NCBI GenBank assembly: GCA_003996215.1
Contig: QJPP01000439.1
Coordinates: 496,001-560,000 of the forward strand
Reading direction: 5' to 3'
DNA: 64,000 bases
DNA from: Jaltomata sinuosa
Taxonomy: Eukaryota > Streptophyta > Magnoliopsida > Solanales > Solanaceae
The position numbers and the translations under genes were made by a program. The notes beneath the pieces were generated by a model. The model saw nothing but the letters and a program-made list of their open reading frames with translations. It did not search any database and was not told the DNA's origin. Below are positions 22,685-32,200 of this stretch, piece after piece (position 1 is the stretch's first letter; each line of letters starts with the position of its first letter).

Positions 22685-25068
22685 GCACATGAAAGCTTTC
22701 GTTACAAACAAATAAAATACAGTGGTTGAGACCAAAATCATCAGTCAGAGCGCTAGTATGACTCTACTAAGCGATAGAGTTTTACCTCAACAACAAACTT
22801 GAATGCGCATGCAACATTTGCATTGCTGCTTACAACAATCACAATATACACATTGCTAATTCTCATGTACAAGAAAGAGCAGCCTCCAATCTGCCGGACG
22901 GGACATGTACCAAGTTCTTTTGACTGCATTATATGCATCCGGAAGGCATCTACCATATTCCCCCTAATAAAATTTAGAAAAGATTCTTAGTTAAATGAAA
23001 AATATAGCAGAGTGATGTAGTAACCCGACTTCTTTATACTGACAGGTGACATGATGATTGAATTCACATGAATTTTATTTGAAAGACGAACTTAGTTTGC
23101 TTCATACAAACACACTAAATAACATGACAACCAAAAAGAAGAGTAAGTAGAAGTTATTCTAAAGTACTTATAGCAATGGCATTGGATGTCAATGACTCAA
23201 AGCAAAGACTTTTTTTCAATAGTGTCTATTACAGATTCTTTAAGAACTTGGTCAGAGAAATTATGTTGACTCACGAAGAGAGTAACAAAACATTGATTTC
23301 TTAAAAAGAAGAGGTATAAGATTACAGTTGTGCAATTTTCATAAGAAATGCTATGTAAACTAGTCCATTTCATTGTTATGTAACAGGCAGGGGTCCGTCC
23401 TATCTCCAGTTTAACTAACATAATTCAAACACATCTGGTGGATGGAAGTCATGGAACCTTCAAGGGTGCCCAAAGATTGAGACCTGAAAAGCACTATCCT
23501 CGTCTTTTTTCTCCTAGAAAGATGACACTTCAAGCTACATTTACAACTATCTTAAGAAGAATGTACAAGAAATTGTAGACAGATTAGGAATCAGCAATTA
23601 GGCAGAGGATTTTATTAGATGATTTCCAATATCAACTTTATCAGGAGTTGCTGATTCCTAATGGTACTGGGAAATGTTTCACTGCAACTTCATTAAGTTA
23701 AAAGCTTAACATTCTCTTTATCCAAGAAAAGAAAAAACTTAATATTCTCTGACCCGACTTTTTAATCTCTCGAAATCTCACTTCTATCACCTCCAAACAT
23801 TTTAGCTCAAGTCAGACCGAAAAGCATATTGCATTCTAGCTTTATGTTCTTCTTGTCCCTTCTTCTCCAGCAGACGGAAAGTACTCTTATACAGCACTAG
23901 AAACAATATGTTATGTTTAACAACTTCAACAACTAAACCTTCACCTAACTAACCGGCATCAGTGTTTCCTGATCTAATGGCATAAGATTAAAAAAGTTTC
24001 CAACTTTGAGCTAACCACACATTACGAAAACTTTCTAGCAGCATACTACAATTCAGTCATCAAACTTCAAAAGATAAATCAACATTGTTTCTCTTAAATT
24101 AAGTCCCTAAATCAAAATCAAGTAAAAGTGAGCAAGGAAATCAAACTTTTAATTTAGTTAGGCAAAATTTTACGCCAAGACTTAGTTCGTCTTATACAGC
24201 ACTAGAAACAATCTGTTGCTCTCAAAGGTAGGGCATTTCCCATTATGATATGTTTAACAACTTCAACAACTAAACCTTAATCTAACTAACCGGTATCACC
24301 TGATCTAATGGCATAACATAAAAAAAGGTTACAACTTTGAGCTCACCACACACAGGGGCGGAGCAAGGGGGCGCAAGGAGTTCATCCCCTCCTCGCCGGA
24401 AAATTACAATGTATATACAAAAGTCAAAATGATTTTTTATGTATACATAGTAAATGCTCCCTTGGCTTCTTCACATGTTTACTTATTTATATTTCAAAGC
24501 CCCATAGTGACAATATTGGCTCCGCAGACAAAAACACTAGTGATTTCTTTCCATCTATTCTAGTTTGGTGGACAAAGTTACCTAGTACTTATGACTAGTG
24601 GGAGGTGGCAGGTGTCCGTGAAATTAATCGAGGTGCACAAACTGGCCCAGACATAACAGTTATCAGAAAAAAAATTACTGGCTCCGCCACTAACCACACA
24701 TTACGAATACTTTCTAGCAGCGTCTACAATTAATTCAACAAATTTCAAAAGACAAATCAACAAAAAAAAATCTCTAAAACTAATAATTCCCACAAAATCA
24801 AAATCAAAGTAAAATTGAGCAAGAAAAAAAAAACAAAGGTTCCAACTTTGAGCTAACAAAACTCCCACATCACGAAAAAAACTTACTACAATTAATTCAA
24901 CAAATTGTTCAAAATCAAAGTAAAAATTGAGCAAACAAAAGAAAATGTGTATAAATTTTAAAAAAATAAAAAATAAAAAATATACCCAACATCGTCACGG
25001 TAGAGACGGTTAATAAGAACATCGCCACGGAGATTCAAGAAGTATATTGCTGAAGCTGCCACTGGCAT
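13027..25068 (-). CDS. AP2M: AP-2 complex subunit mu, complete, 13 exons
   Basis: Medium subunit of the AP-2 adaptor, which selects YxxPhi cargo for clathrin-mediated endocytosis at the plasma membrane. Exons, in gene order: 24986-25068, 22786-22963, 22217-22307, 21027-21121, 20745-20834, 20605-20653, 20390-20528, 19843-19959, 14516-14606, 14291-14433, 13466-13580, 13187-13231, 13027-13107. Total 1317 nt, 438 aa, matching the plant family length; every junction keeps phase with GT-AG. The longin-like N domain is about 1-140 (MPVAASAIYFLNLRGDVLIN, FKSYFGGAFDEDAIRNN). The mu homology domain is about 170-437, with cargo-pocket segments NEVFLDIVE and VEWVRYITKAGSYEIRC. The loop VPNATLQVTGAVGWR holds the threonine equivalent to the kinase site of animal mu2. 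A small oddity is HVDKPVPN where Arabidopsis has PKDKPVPN. Intron 8 (14607-19842) is swollen by transposons, but no coding damage is seen. Confidence 0.95.
13814..13957 (+). mobile_element. SINE with tRNA-like head, in AP2M intron 10
   Basis: Begins TCTCCGTGTGACCGATAGGT, with GGTCACGGGTTCGAGC resembling a polymerase III B box, and ends GCACCGGGCTGCCC plus a T/A tail. A related copy lies at 35867-36003. Antisense to AP2M. Confidence 0.65.
14870..15712 (+). mobile_element. LINE remnant: end of reverse transcriptase ORF plus 3' tail, in AP2M intron 8
   Basis: Plus-strand reading, with frame breaks, gives pieces typical of plant LINE C-termini: EWMKWRLASGV (about 14970), DKIRNEYIQDKVGV (about 15170), RLRWFGHVKRRGADAP (about 15240) and a GRPKKYWG-like piece (about 15330). 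An untranslated part follows, then the tail CTACCTTCTCAAAGGTAGGG to GGGATTACACTGGGTTTATT. The tail matches the SINE tails elsewhere in the window, consistent with SINEs borrowing a LINE 3' end. 5'-truncated and dead. Confidence 0.7.
15760..16020 (+). mobile_element. Degenerate SINE-like sequence beside the Copia element
   Basis: 15764-15840 repeats a piece also found at 9018-9085 (ATAGAACTTCTA, GGAGTGGCATAAT, CAATGAAGTTCGGAT). 15875-16010 resembles the SINE type at 53560-53700 (TTGGTAGACAAAGTTA, AACAAGCTGGCCC). Confidence 0.4.
16073..16476 (-). repeat. 3' LTR of the Copia element
   Basis: Nearly identical to 19285-19688. Shared landmarks include GATAACAATTGTTGCGGAAA, TAACTAGCACACAATCAACA and CCCTATATATAGACCCCAAG (a TATA-like stretch). 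Terminal bases are eroded (TTTTGCGC versus TGTTGGCGC; TTAATA versus TTAACA). Confidence 0.85.
16477..16493 (-). other. Polypurine tract of the Copia element
   Basis: AAGCCAAGGGGAAGACT on the minus strand, directly next to the 3' LTR, where plus-strand DNA synthesis would be primed. Confidence 0.7.
16626..19235 (-). pseudogene. gag-protease-integrase polyprotein remnant of the Copia element
   Basis: One frame with two in-frame stops: TAG after VDIKSEN near 18807, and TAA after LHSRLYYL near 18048. Order: gag (from MSPSSSTKYEVGKYDGG at 19235), zinc knuckle CYECGEQGHYKRDC, protease WILDSGATFHMC, integrase zinc-binding piece (HYRLGHM, FCEHCVFGKQ), then catalytic core with IHSDLWG, RTDNG and NGVAERMNRT supplying D, D and E. 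After the start of the RT region (GDQWIGAMGEEIESLHKNRT) the frame jumps to DVKKMSTHDNPA, which is the far end of RNase H, followed by a stop. Nearly all of RT and RNase H is therefore missing. It cannot transpose by itself; mobilisation in trans would need an intact relative. Confidence 0.88.
19271..19282 (-). other. Primer binding site of the Copia element
   Basis: TGGTATCAGAGC on the minus strand, complementary to the 3' end of plant initiator Met-tRNA, two bases inside the 5' LTR. Confidence 0.85.
19285..19688 (-). repeat. 5' LTR of the Copia element
   Basis: On the minus strand it starts TGTTAATTATG and ends GCGCCAACA, the canonical TG...CA form. This copy keeps the termini better than the left LTR. 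Confidence 0.85.
22638..22684. repeat. Compound microsatellite (TA)n(GA)n
   Basis: About 14 TA units followed by about 9 GA units in AP2M intron 2. A likely polymorphic marker. Confidence 0.9.
23885..24800. repeat. Direct duplication inside AP2M intron 1
   Basis: 23890-24130 and 24190-24800 share the series CTTATACAGCACTAGAAACA, TTTAACAACTTCAACAACTA, CTGATCTAATGGCATAA and CATTACGAA-ACTTTCTAGCAGC. The second copy is interrupted by the MITE at 24353-24692; the first is not. A third, shorter echo follows at 24840-24915. Confidence 0.8.
24353..24692. mobile_element. hAT-like MITE with 8-bp target duplication, carrying a SINE-like insert
   Basis: Ends CAGGGGCGGAGC and GGCTCCGCCACTA are imperfect inverted repeats, flanked on both sides by ACCACACA (8 bp, as for hAT elements). 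Positions about 24540-24665 resemble the SINE at 53560-53700 (TTGGTGGACAAAGTTACC, GGAGGTGGCAGGTGTCCGTG), so the MITE appears to contain a nested SINE. Confidence 0.85.
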
Positions 25069-25365
25069 TGCTGCTAATCAAACAAACAGGTGATCCAATT
25101 TTACAAAAAAAAAATAGCTATAAATCTAAAAAAAAAAAAAAATGGTTGATTAAATCAGATCAAATTGAGATTTTTGTTCAAAAAAAATAATGGGATTTCT
25201 AGGGGTTTTCATGTGATTTTTGGGAAAAAAGTTGTTGGATTTGGGGAAAAGGAAAGTGTTTTTGGAGTGAAAATATATATGAAAATGAAATGAAACTGAT
25301 GAGAGATCTTTATTTGTGTTTTTTTTTTTTTGAATTTTGTTTATAGGGAAAAGTTTTAAGGGGTC
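25069..25365. other. Promoter side of AP2M
   Basis: Leader and core promoter of AP2M (minus strand) should lie here. It holds A/T runs and a TATA-like ATATATTTTC near 25275; no reliable core element can be fixed. Confidence 0.3.
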
Positions 25366-25700
25366 GTTTGTTAGCTGGTTTGGAGATGAGTTATGTAAAT
25401 ATTAAATTTTGTATAAGTAATATTATATGTGGTAGTTCGTTAGGAGTTAAGGTGTTCATGTATATAAAATTAATATAGCGTTTAATTTATAATTTAGAAA
25501 TTCGTATAATTAATATGAGAGAATCGATGTATTATATTTTTCATGATAAAAAGTGGAATAAATAATACATGAATAATTAAATTTTACGTAATTAATCATT
25601 GCATAAAATAATAAATAAATTTTCTCATAACTATTTCATGTATTACTAATACTCGCATAACTTTAACCAGCTATTAAATGGTCTTTTATTTTTTTTCAAA
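25366..25700. mobile_element. MITE-like element
   Basis: The left end GGGGTCGTTTGTTAGCTGGT and right end TTAACCAGCTATTAAATGGT form imperfect inverted repeats. The middle is AT-rich. Related right ends occur near 27355 (CTATCAAACGACCC) and 28010 (CTATCAAACGACCT). Confidence 0.5.
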
Positions 25701-25931
25701 AATTTGATCGAACACCTCTTTTTGAAATAAGCAATTTTGACTTTCAAAAATTTAATCAAACAAGTTATTAGTCGAACTCTAAAAATACTAGACACCAAGT
25801 AGGAATTCAAAAGAAAATCTATTTTTTTTATTTTTATACTTCTAACTTCTAAGAATATTTGACGTGAATTCTATTTAACCCTAAATTTAAACCTTAGTAT
25901 GACATTTTCTGCTTCAAATTAACTTTTCAAC

Positions 25932-26170
25932 TATTTCTTTCGTCCTAAATTATGTGAGCATATTTGATTAGACATGAAATTCTAAATAAAACAAATTTAT
26001 TTAAACTTGCGTTCTAAAATAATATATAAAAAGTTATATGATTATAAGTTTCTCATTAAGAATAAAATAAAAAGTTTAAAATTAATTTGTTATATAAAAT
26101 ACATAAATATATTATTTTTTAAAACTGACTAAAAAAAGAAAAAAGTCATATAAATTGGGCAAAGGGAATT
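25932..26170. mobile_element. Degenerate Stowaway-type MITE
   Basis: TTTCTTTCGTCCTAAATTAT at the left and an approximate inverted partner TATAAATTGGGCAAAGGGA at the right. Eroded. The following 26170-27200 is AT-rich with no recognisable feature. Confidence 0.35.
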
Positions 26171-27217
26171 TTATTTTAATATTTTCTTCTCTTATGAAAA
26201 ATGTATTACTACTATGTGATTTGAATTTATATCTTAAAGTTTCAAGTTCGTTCAAAGTATAATTAATCTAAACATAATTAATTTAGATGTGACTTGTCTT
26301 CAAATCAAACGACACCTTGGTATAATAATTATAAAAATTCAAATGCAAATATAAATTTATTTGACGATAGTGCAAGTGGATAAGAAGACAACAAGGGTTA
26401 TATTAACGAATCCATTATCCACAAATAGAAGCATTAAATATTAAATTAATAATTTAGTACCAAATAAAACCTGTCCCAAAACATCTTCAAAAGTAGGTAA
26501 TGTTATTTATCAAATAAGTTAATTAATCTTAAATCACTGAATAATTATTTGCCAAGAATTTTAATTGGTCCAATGTGAAATATCATAGGAAATAAAAAAA
26601 GTATTGTTCGATGCATAAGTATTCCGCATTTATGGAGAATCAAAAAGGGGTTATATTCCTAGGAGGTGTAAGAGAGATAATTAACTTTGTTACAAGTATT
26701 AGCGATTAATTATACAATTCAAACTCGCAATTTATAAATTACACGAAAATAACTTATCGTAACTCTAAAGCTCCCCTTTATCAATTAGGAAACAATTTTT
26801 AATATATTCATGTGCTCATCCATGACCTCCATAAGATTTTGAGTTTGAAATTTTACATAAAATATTCATAGGAAACAATATAACAAACAATCAAATATGA
26901 TTGGTCAAGAATTCAAATGGGTCAAACATAAAATATTTATAGGTTCTTTTAATTTAATACTAAGGATTTAATTTGTATAAAATAATAATGTATGGATTCT
27001 TTATACTATTAGGAATTATTTGATATACTATTAGGAATTATTTGATAGCGGACTAGAATTATGCACGTATAGTAATATAGAGATTAGTTGTATATGTATT
27101 ATTTTATGTATGGATTAATTATATATGCAGGATTTAGTTATTTATATATTAGTTATTTCTCTTTCTATCATGCATAAAATAATACATAGATTCTCTTATA
27201 ACTTATGCATGTATTAG

Positions 27218-28553
27218 TTATGTGAGTTTCTAATTTGCTAATCAAATACCGTATTAATTATACATGAATAATTTACCTCCTAATCAACTATCGAACATGA
27301 TATTATTTATGCAGAATTTAATACATGCATAACTTACCTCCAAACCAACTATCAAACGACCCTTAATATGTATTTTAACCTTTAACAACTGGTTACCTGT
27401 TTTTAAGTTTGCGAAGCTAATTTGTGATAAGGGGTTAAATTGAATTCTTTTCGCCAAAATTTTTTAATGCATAAATAGGATAAAAATAATTAAAATTTTA
27501 TATAAATTATTGTAAATTTCCTTAATATAGAGTAGATTCTAGTTTAATGACAAAAAAGATTCAATTTTATTATAAGTTTAAATTCTAAATGTGACATTTT
27601 AATTTTTTTTTCTTTTAAAATATTATCCTTATTATGAAAATTTTGGCTCCATTCCTCATATTTGACTTTCTACAAACAGTTATGTGTGGTTGTAACTTGT
27701 AAGTTAAGTTAACCTAGTGGTGATGATATCAAATAAAGGTTCATACATTCAATAGGAGGCTTAATGTACATTGAAAGTCTTTTAAATTTATTTGTAAATT
27801 TAATTTAGACATGTGAATTATGATTTATTTTAATTAAGTAATTAAATATACAATAACATATTTGTGTGAGTTAGGTGAGTTTTTAATTTGCTAATCAAAT
27901 ACCGTATTAATTTTATATATGAATAACTTACCTCTTAATCAACTATTAAATATGATACTGTTATTTATGCAAAATATAATACATGCATAATTCACCTTCA
28001 AATCAGCTATCAAACGACCTCATGTATTTTAACCTTTACAACTGGTTTTACCTATTTTTAGGTTAGTGAAACTAGTTTGTGACAAGGATTTGTGACATGG
28101 GATTAAATTGAATTCTCTTTATCGAAAATTTTCAATGCATAAATAGAATAAAAATAACTTTTAAAATTATATATAAATTATTGAATTTCCTTAATACAGG
28201 ATAGATTCTAGTTTAATGACAACAAAAATTCAAATTTGTTTTAGATTATAAGTTTAAATTCTAGATGTGATATTTTAGTTTTTTTAAAAAAAAATTATTT
28301 TTCCTTATTATGAAAATTTTGGCTCCATCCCTCATATATGACTTTTTACAAACAGCTAATGTGTTGTTATATGACTTTTTACAAACAATTAATGTGTTGT
28401 TGTACGTTAACTTAATCTAGTGGTGAAGATATTAAATAAAGTTTCATACACTCAATAGGAGGCTTAATACATTGAAAGTCTTTTAAATTTATTAGTAAAT
28501 TTTATTTAGATACGTGAATTATGACTTGTTTTAATTAAGTAATTTAATCGTAC
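27218..28553. repeat. Tandem duplication, about 0.65 kb unit
   Basis: 27218-27850 and 27874-28553 share landmarks in the same order: TAATTTGCTAATCAAATACC, ATTTTGGCTCCAT and TTCAATAGGAGGCTTAAT or close variants. Unit 2 has a small inner duplication (GACTTTTTACAAACA twice). No coding potential. Each unit contains the end of a MITE-like sequence. Confidence 0.8.
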
Positions 28554-28849
28554 ACGATAACATGTTTTAATCAGATAGTTTTGTTTTAACTTTTGAAAAA
28601 ACTTTCTGCGTATTCTCAGAACCTATTACATAATACGTTAATTACTTAAACATGTCACTCTTCATTTTTAATATACACATTAGCCTCAATAAGCCGTAAA
28701 ACCTCAAACATATTCTAATTGAAGCTTATATGTATAATTAAAAAAGATGTCATATTTTATTTGATTAACTTAATTATCTAATAGATTCTTGAAAAGACGG
28801 TAATTTTTTCAAAAGAGGTTCAAATTTCAACAAAAATAAAAAAACACTA

Positions 28850-28935
28850 AGTAATTTCTTCGCATATATTCTAGTTTCTATGGAAGAGCTACCTGATATC
28901 TATTGCTGGTGAGAGATGACATATATCCCATGAGA
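28850..28935 (+). mobile_element. SINE fragment
   Basis: TAATTTCTTCGCATATATTC, then TACCTGATATCTATTGCTGG and GAGATGACATATATCCCATG, a diverged match to the SINE at 53560-53700. Confidence 0.45.
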
Positions 28936-29206
28936 ATTACTAAGTACGCAAAAACTAAGCCAAACACAATAATCATTAAAAAGGATATAAAACTTAAGCA
29001 TACAAAATTAATAAATGCACAAAAATTGATCCGAACACAAGACAGCCATTAAAAAGGATATAAAACTTAAGCAATAAGTGTCTCTTAACAAAAAAACTAG
29101 TACCAAGTATTAACACCACAAAAGCATAATCAACACAAAATCCAAACAAACTAACTACTATTAAATTCTCCATAATTTCTTCTCTGCTGACAATCAAGAA
29201 ACCACC

Positions 29207-32200
29207 ATGGCTACTACACCAATCACCAATACCCCATCACCTGCCTGTGCAAAAATCATAGAAGAAATTACAAGAATCTACAAATCACTACCACCAAGAC
29301 CATCCATCATAGAAATTGAAGCTGCAATTTCTGTAATCAAATCAGTAGAAACTGAAGAACAAATAGTACTTGATGAAATTTCCAAGAAAGTAGTGGTGGC
29401 ACCAGAGGAGAATGTTCCAATAGAGTTATATTCTGTATTACAAGAAGTAAGAAAGGCTATAGGTTTGTTCCAAAGCAAAGAACAGAAGAAAGAGGCTGTT
29501 CAGTTGATTGAGCTTGATAAGACTTATCAAGAATTTGATGTGTTGATTCAGAAAGCTACAGAATTGATTTCTGGGGAGACCCAAATGGGAAAAAGCAGTT
29601 CTTTTGAGGATCCAATTGGTGAAATTGGAAGAAAAGATGGGATTAGTGATGAGAGTTTGAAGAAGGATTTGGTTACAAGTTGTGAAAAGACTACTGCTTC
29701 TTCTTCAGGTTTGGATATTTGCTTCTCTTTTTTTTCTTTTGTTGTGTCCAAGATTTCAACTTTTTGCTTGCTTGTGAGTTGTGGAGGGAACAGATTAGGC
29801 TAGAGGTTAGTAGGTAGTAGTGTGTTGTTTCTATCTGTCCATACTAGTAGTCATAGTATTGCTCGTGTAGTTTCTTATATTTCGATTTTTGTTACTATAT
29901 GTTGCTTCTTGTACTTCGATTATCGTATTATTTAGCTGAAGTTACTGTTCAGAATGCTTTGTTATGCTTTCACTTCTGTTTATTCTTTTCCCGGACTACT
30001 TTGGACTGTTTTTCCTTGAGCACTGTCTCTCTGCCTCTGAGGTAGGGATAAAGTCTTTGTACACTTTATACTCCCCAGAGCCCACTTTGTGGGACTACAG
30101 ATTTCAACTTTTTGCTTGCTTGTGAGTTTTGGAGAATAACGTGTTTCATTTGCCTTATGTCTTGCTATTTTGCTGTCGTATTTTCTAGCATCTGTACTTT
30201 AATAACTTCTCCTTTGAGCCGAGGGTCTATGGAAACAGCCTCCCTATCCCACAAAGATAGGGGTAAGGCATGCGTACATCCTACCCTTCAAACCTCATAG
30301 AAACTGAAGAACAAATAGTACTTGATGAAATTTCCAAGAAAGTAGTGGTGGCACCAGAAGAGAATGTGTCCCAATAGAATTATACTTTGTGCTACAAGAA
30401 GTAAGAAAGGTTATAGTTTTGTTCCAAAGCCAAGAACAGAAGAAAGAGGCTGTTCAGTTGATTGAACTTGATAAGACTTATCAAGATTTTGATGTGTTGA
30501 TTCAGAAAACTACAGAATTGATTTCTGAGGTTACCCAAATGGGAAAAACAGTTCTTTTGAGGACCCAATTGGTGAAATTGGAAGAAAAGATGGGATTAGT
30601 GATGAGAGTTTGAAGAAGGATTTGGTTACAAGTTGTGAAAAGAGTACTGTTTCTTCTTCAGGTTTGGATGTTTGCTTCTCTTTTTTTGTTCCAAGATTTC
30701 AACTTTTTGCTTGCTTGTGAGTTGTGGAGGGCAAGGATTAGGGTAGGAGGTTAGTAGGTAGCAGTGTGTTGGCTTGTTATCCCTTTATACTAGTAGTCGT
30801 AGTATTGCTCGTGTAGTTTCTTGTCCTTCGATTTCTATTACTATAGTTGCTTCTTGCACTTCGATTATAGTATTATTATTTTTTGCTGAAACTACTGTTC
30901 AGAATGCTTTGTTATGTTTTTGCTTCCCTTTATTCTTTTTCTGGACAACTTTGGACTGTTTTTCCCTGAGCCGAGGGTTTATTGAAAACAGTCTCTCTAC
31001 CTCCCTATTGTAAACAGTCTCTCTACCTGTGAGGTAGTGGTAAAGTCTTCGTACACTTTATCCTCCCAGAGCCTACTATGTGGGACTACACTGAGTATGT
31101 TGTTGTTGTTATTTCCTTTTGTCCAAGATTTCAACTTTTTGCTTGCTTGTGAGTTTTGGAGAATAATGTGTTTCATTTGCCTTATGACTTGCTATTTTGC
31201 TGTCGTATTTTCTTGCATCTGCACTTTAATAACTTTTACTTTGAGCCGAGGGTCTGTCGAAAATAATCTCCCTATCCAACAAAGGTAGGGTAAGGCCTAC
31301 ATACATCCTACCCTCCAGACCTCATAGAAATTCAAGACCAAGTAGGACTTGATGAAATTTCCAAGAAAGTGGCTGATTCAGAAAGCTACAGAATTGATTT
31401 CTGGGGTTACCCAGATGGGAAAAATCAGTTCTTTTGAGGACCCAATTGGTGAAATTGGAAAAAAAGATGAGACTTTGAAGAAGAGTTTGGTTACAAGTTG
31501 TGAAAAGACTACTGTTTCTTATTCAGGTTTGGATATTTGCTTCTCTTTTTTTTTGTGTGTGTGTCTGCTTGCTGGGGGTGGCTCAATGGAATTAGTGGCA
31601 TAAATCCAAACCTTAATTGATTATCTCAAGTATATTGAATACAATTAGTATATGAGTACGTCGCACATAGCATCTCGTGTCAATTAGTGATTCTTTTTAT
31701 ATATTGTGAACTTGCAAATTAGATGTGATCAGTAATGAAACTTTGAAGAAGGGTTTGGTTACAAGTTGTGAAAAGACTTCATTTTCCTCTTCAGGTTTGG
31801 ATTTTTCCTTTTTTGCTTTTCTGTGTCCAAGATTTCAACTTTTTGCTTGCTTGTGAGTTGTGGAGGATAATTATGTGTCTTCATTTGCTTGGTATTAATG
31901 GAGCAAATAGAAAATTATACCATGTATATAGATTAAAAAAAGTTAGCCCCTATTGTTTGTGACATCTTCATTACTTCTGTTTTCTCCTTTTAAATCTGCT
32001 TTGATATGTGTTGCCTGAGCCGAGGGTCTTTCTGATCAGCCTCTCTACCTCCACGAGGTAGGGGTAAGGTTTGTGCACATTCTACCTCCCCAAACCCCAC
32101 ATGTGGGATTTCATTGGGTATGTCGTTGTTGAATCCTAGTTTGTATGATTCTTTTTCCTTTTTAGTGATGGCGCTAGCTTGCTATGTATATCGACTAATC

